From Pseudomonas frederiksbergensis (lineage in GTDB: Bacteria > Pseudomonadota > Gammaproteobacteria > Pseudomonadales > Pseudomonadaceae), in contig NZ_MOBR01000006.1 in assembly GCF_003732705.1 (NCBI RefSeq), positions 477,287-541,286 on the forward strand: 64,000 nt of DNA, in the 5' to 3' direction. The notes under the pieces were generated by a model. The model had not been told where the DNA came from and did no database searches. It was given only the letters and a program-made list of their open reading frames with translations. Position numbers and translations under genes: made by a program. Positions 63,403-64,000 of this stretch are shown in pieces (the stretch's first letter is position 1; every line of letters begins with the position of its first letter).

Positions 63403-64000
63403 ATGGATCTCAAGGAAACCGACATCCTCGGTTCAAGCATTGACCAGCATTGGTACTACTCGTCAAAAGCGGCGGCCACCACGCGTCTGCTGGGCGACAC
63501 CCCGATCAAAAAGATTCTCGACGTCGGCGCCGGTTCCGGGTTTTTTACCCACCACCTGCTGACCCACACCGCCGCAAACGAAGCCTGGTGCGTGGACATC
63601 AGCTACGACGCGGACTCCGACGCCACCACCTCTGGAAAACCGGTGCATTACCGGCGCGGCATCGATTCGGTGGACGCTGATCTGGTGCTGCTGATGGACG
63701 TGCTGGAGCATGTGGATGATGACGTCGGGTTGCTCAAGGCTTATGTCGATAAAGTCCCGTCCGGCAGCCGTTTCCTGATGACGGTGCCGGCATTCCAGTT
63801 TCTCTGGAGTGGGCACGATGATTTTCTGGAACACAAACGCCGCTACACCCTGGCGCAATTTGAAACAGTCGCCCGGGATGCTGGTTTGACGGTGAAGCAC
63901 GGCGCTTACTATTTTGGTGCGGTGTTCCCGATTGCGGCGACGCTGCGCCTGTTGCCCAAAGGCACACAACCATCGCCGCCGCGTTCGCAGCTCAAGCAGC
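63403..64000 (+). CDS. Class I SAM-dependent methyltransferase, N-terminal part (right edge)
   Basis: An open frame of 199 codons that runs off the window, starting MDLKETDILGSSIDQHWYY. The SAM motif ILDVGAGSGFFTHHLL and the acidic LLMDVLEHVDDD, typical of class I methyltransferases, are present. It follows the glycosyltransferase by three bases and probably acts on a related envelope glycan or lipid, but the substrate is not known. Confidence 0.85.
   Translation, partial: MDLKETDILGSSIDQHWYYSSKAAATTRLLGDTPIKKILDVGAGSGFFTHHLLTHTAANEAWCVDISYDADSDATTSGKPVHYRRGIDSVDADLVLLMDVLEHVDDDVGLLKAYVDKVPSGSRFLMTVPAFQFLWSGHDDFLEHKRRYTLAQFETVARDAGLTVKHGAYYFGAVFPIAATLRLLPKGTQPSPPRSQLKQ

Overview
This window is chromosomal DNA of a fluorescent Pseudomonas, most likely of the P. 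fluorescens group. The evidence is the algU-mucA-mucB-mucD sigma/anti-sigma cluster next to nadB, a phaG gene, an intrinsic-type fosA, the sdhE-ygfX pair, high-GC coding sequence throughout, and 14 palindromic REP doublets (REPINs) scattered between genes. No rRNA, insertion sequence, prophage or CRISPR array was seen.

Layout. 1-4.2 kb: the end of a LysR regulator, then a class III CoA-transferase, an HMG-CoA-lyase-like enzyme and an MFS transporter, which look like a small module for a branched dicarboxylate such as 3-hydroxy-3-methylglutarate. 4.3-9.7 kb: a YdcZ-type permease with a divergent LysR, an antitoxin-like remnant, an exported unknown, fosA, a LysE exporter and a PAS-GAF-GGDEF diguanylate cyclase. 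9.8-16.5 kb: small stress-type proteins (KGG, DUF4142), an iron-permease-like protein, a tandem pair of AidA/PixA inclusion-body proteins, trans-aconitate methyltransferase, another methyltransferase, and an accessory pocket of small unknown ORFs that ends at tRNA-Gly(CCC). 16.6-20.3 kb: phaG, rsuA, a CWC protein and a Cache-GGDEF cyclase.

20.5-30.5 kb (minus strand) is the most interesting block. A guanidine-I (ykkC) riboswitch precedes an ABC transporter, two DUF1989 proteins (carboxyguanidine deiminase type), a large biotin-dependent carboxylase and allophanate hydrolase. Together they import guanidine, carboxylate it, deiminate it to allophanate and release ammonia and CO2. The carboxylase gene carries a complete REPIN in frame between two domains.

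30.7-43.3 kb: two tyrosine-rich lipoproteins, an enoyl-CoA-hydratase-family hydrolase, ung, a tricarboxylate uptake locus (OprD-type porin, TctC, TctB, TctA, plus an AbrB-family membrane protein) with a divergent TctD-TctE two-component system, an HDOD protein and ygfZ. 43.4-51.6 kb: sdhE, ygfX, nadB, then the envelope-stress operon algU-mucA-mucB and mucD (no mucC), and a BepA-like protease. 51.7-58.2 kb: tusA-like, an AI-2E/PerM permease, bcp, gcvR, and dapA-bamC-MBL hydrolase-purC, ending with tRNA-Ser(CGA). 58.3-64 kb: a SYLF lipid-binding protein, a fused HAD-phosphatase/mannitol-1-phosphate dehydrogenase, a 0.66 kb stretch without a convincing gene, a DUF1508 protein, a family 2 glycosyltransferase and the start of a methyltransferase cut by the window edge.

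All calls come from reading the sequence and from knowledge of the families. No database search was run.
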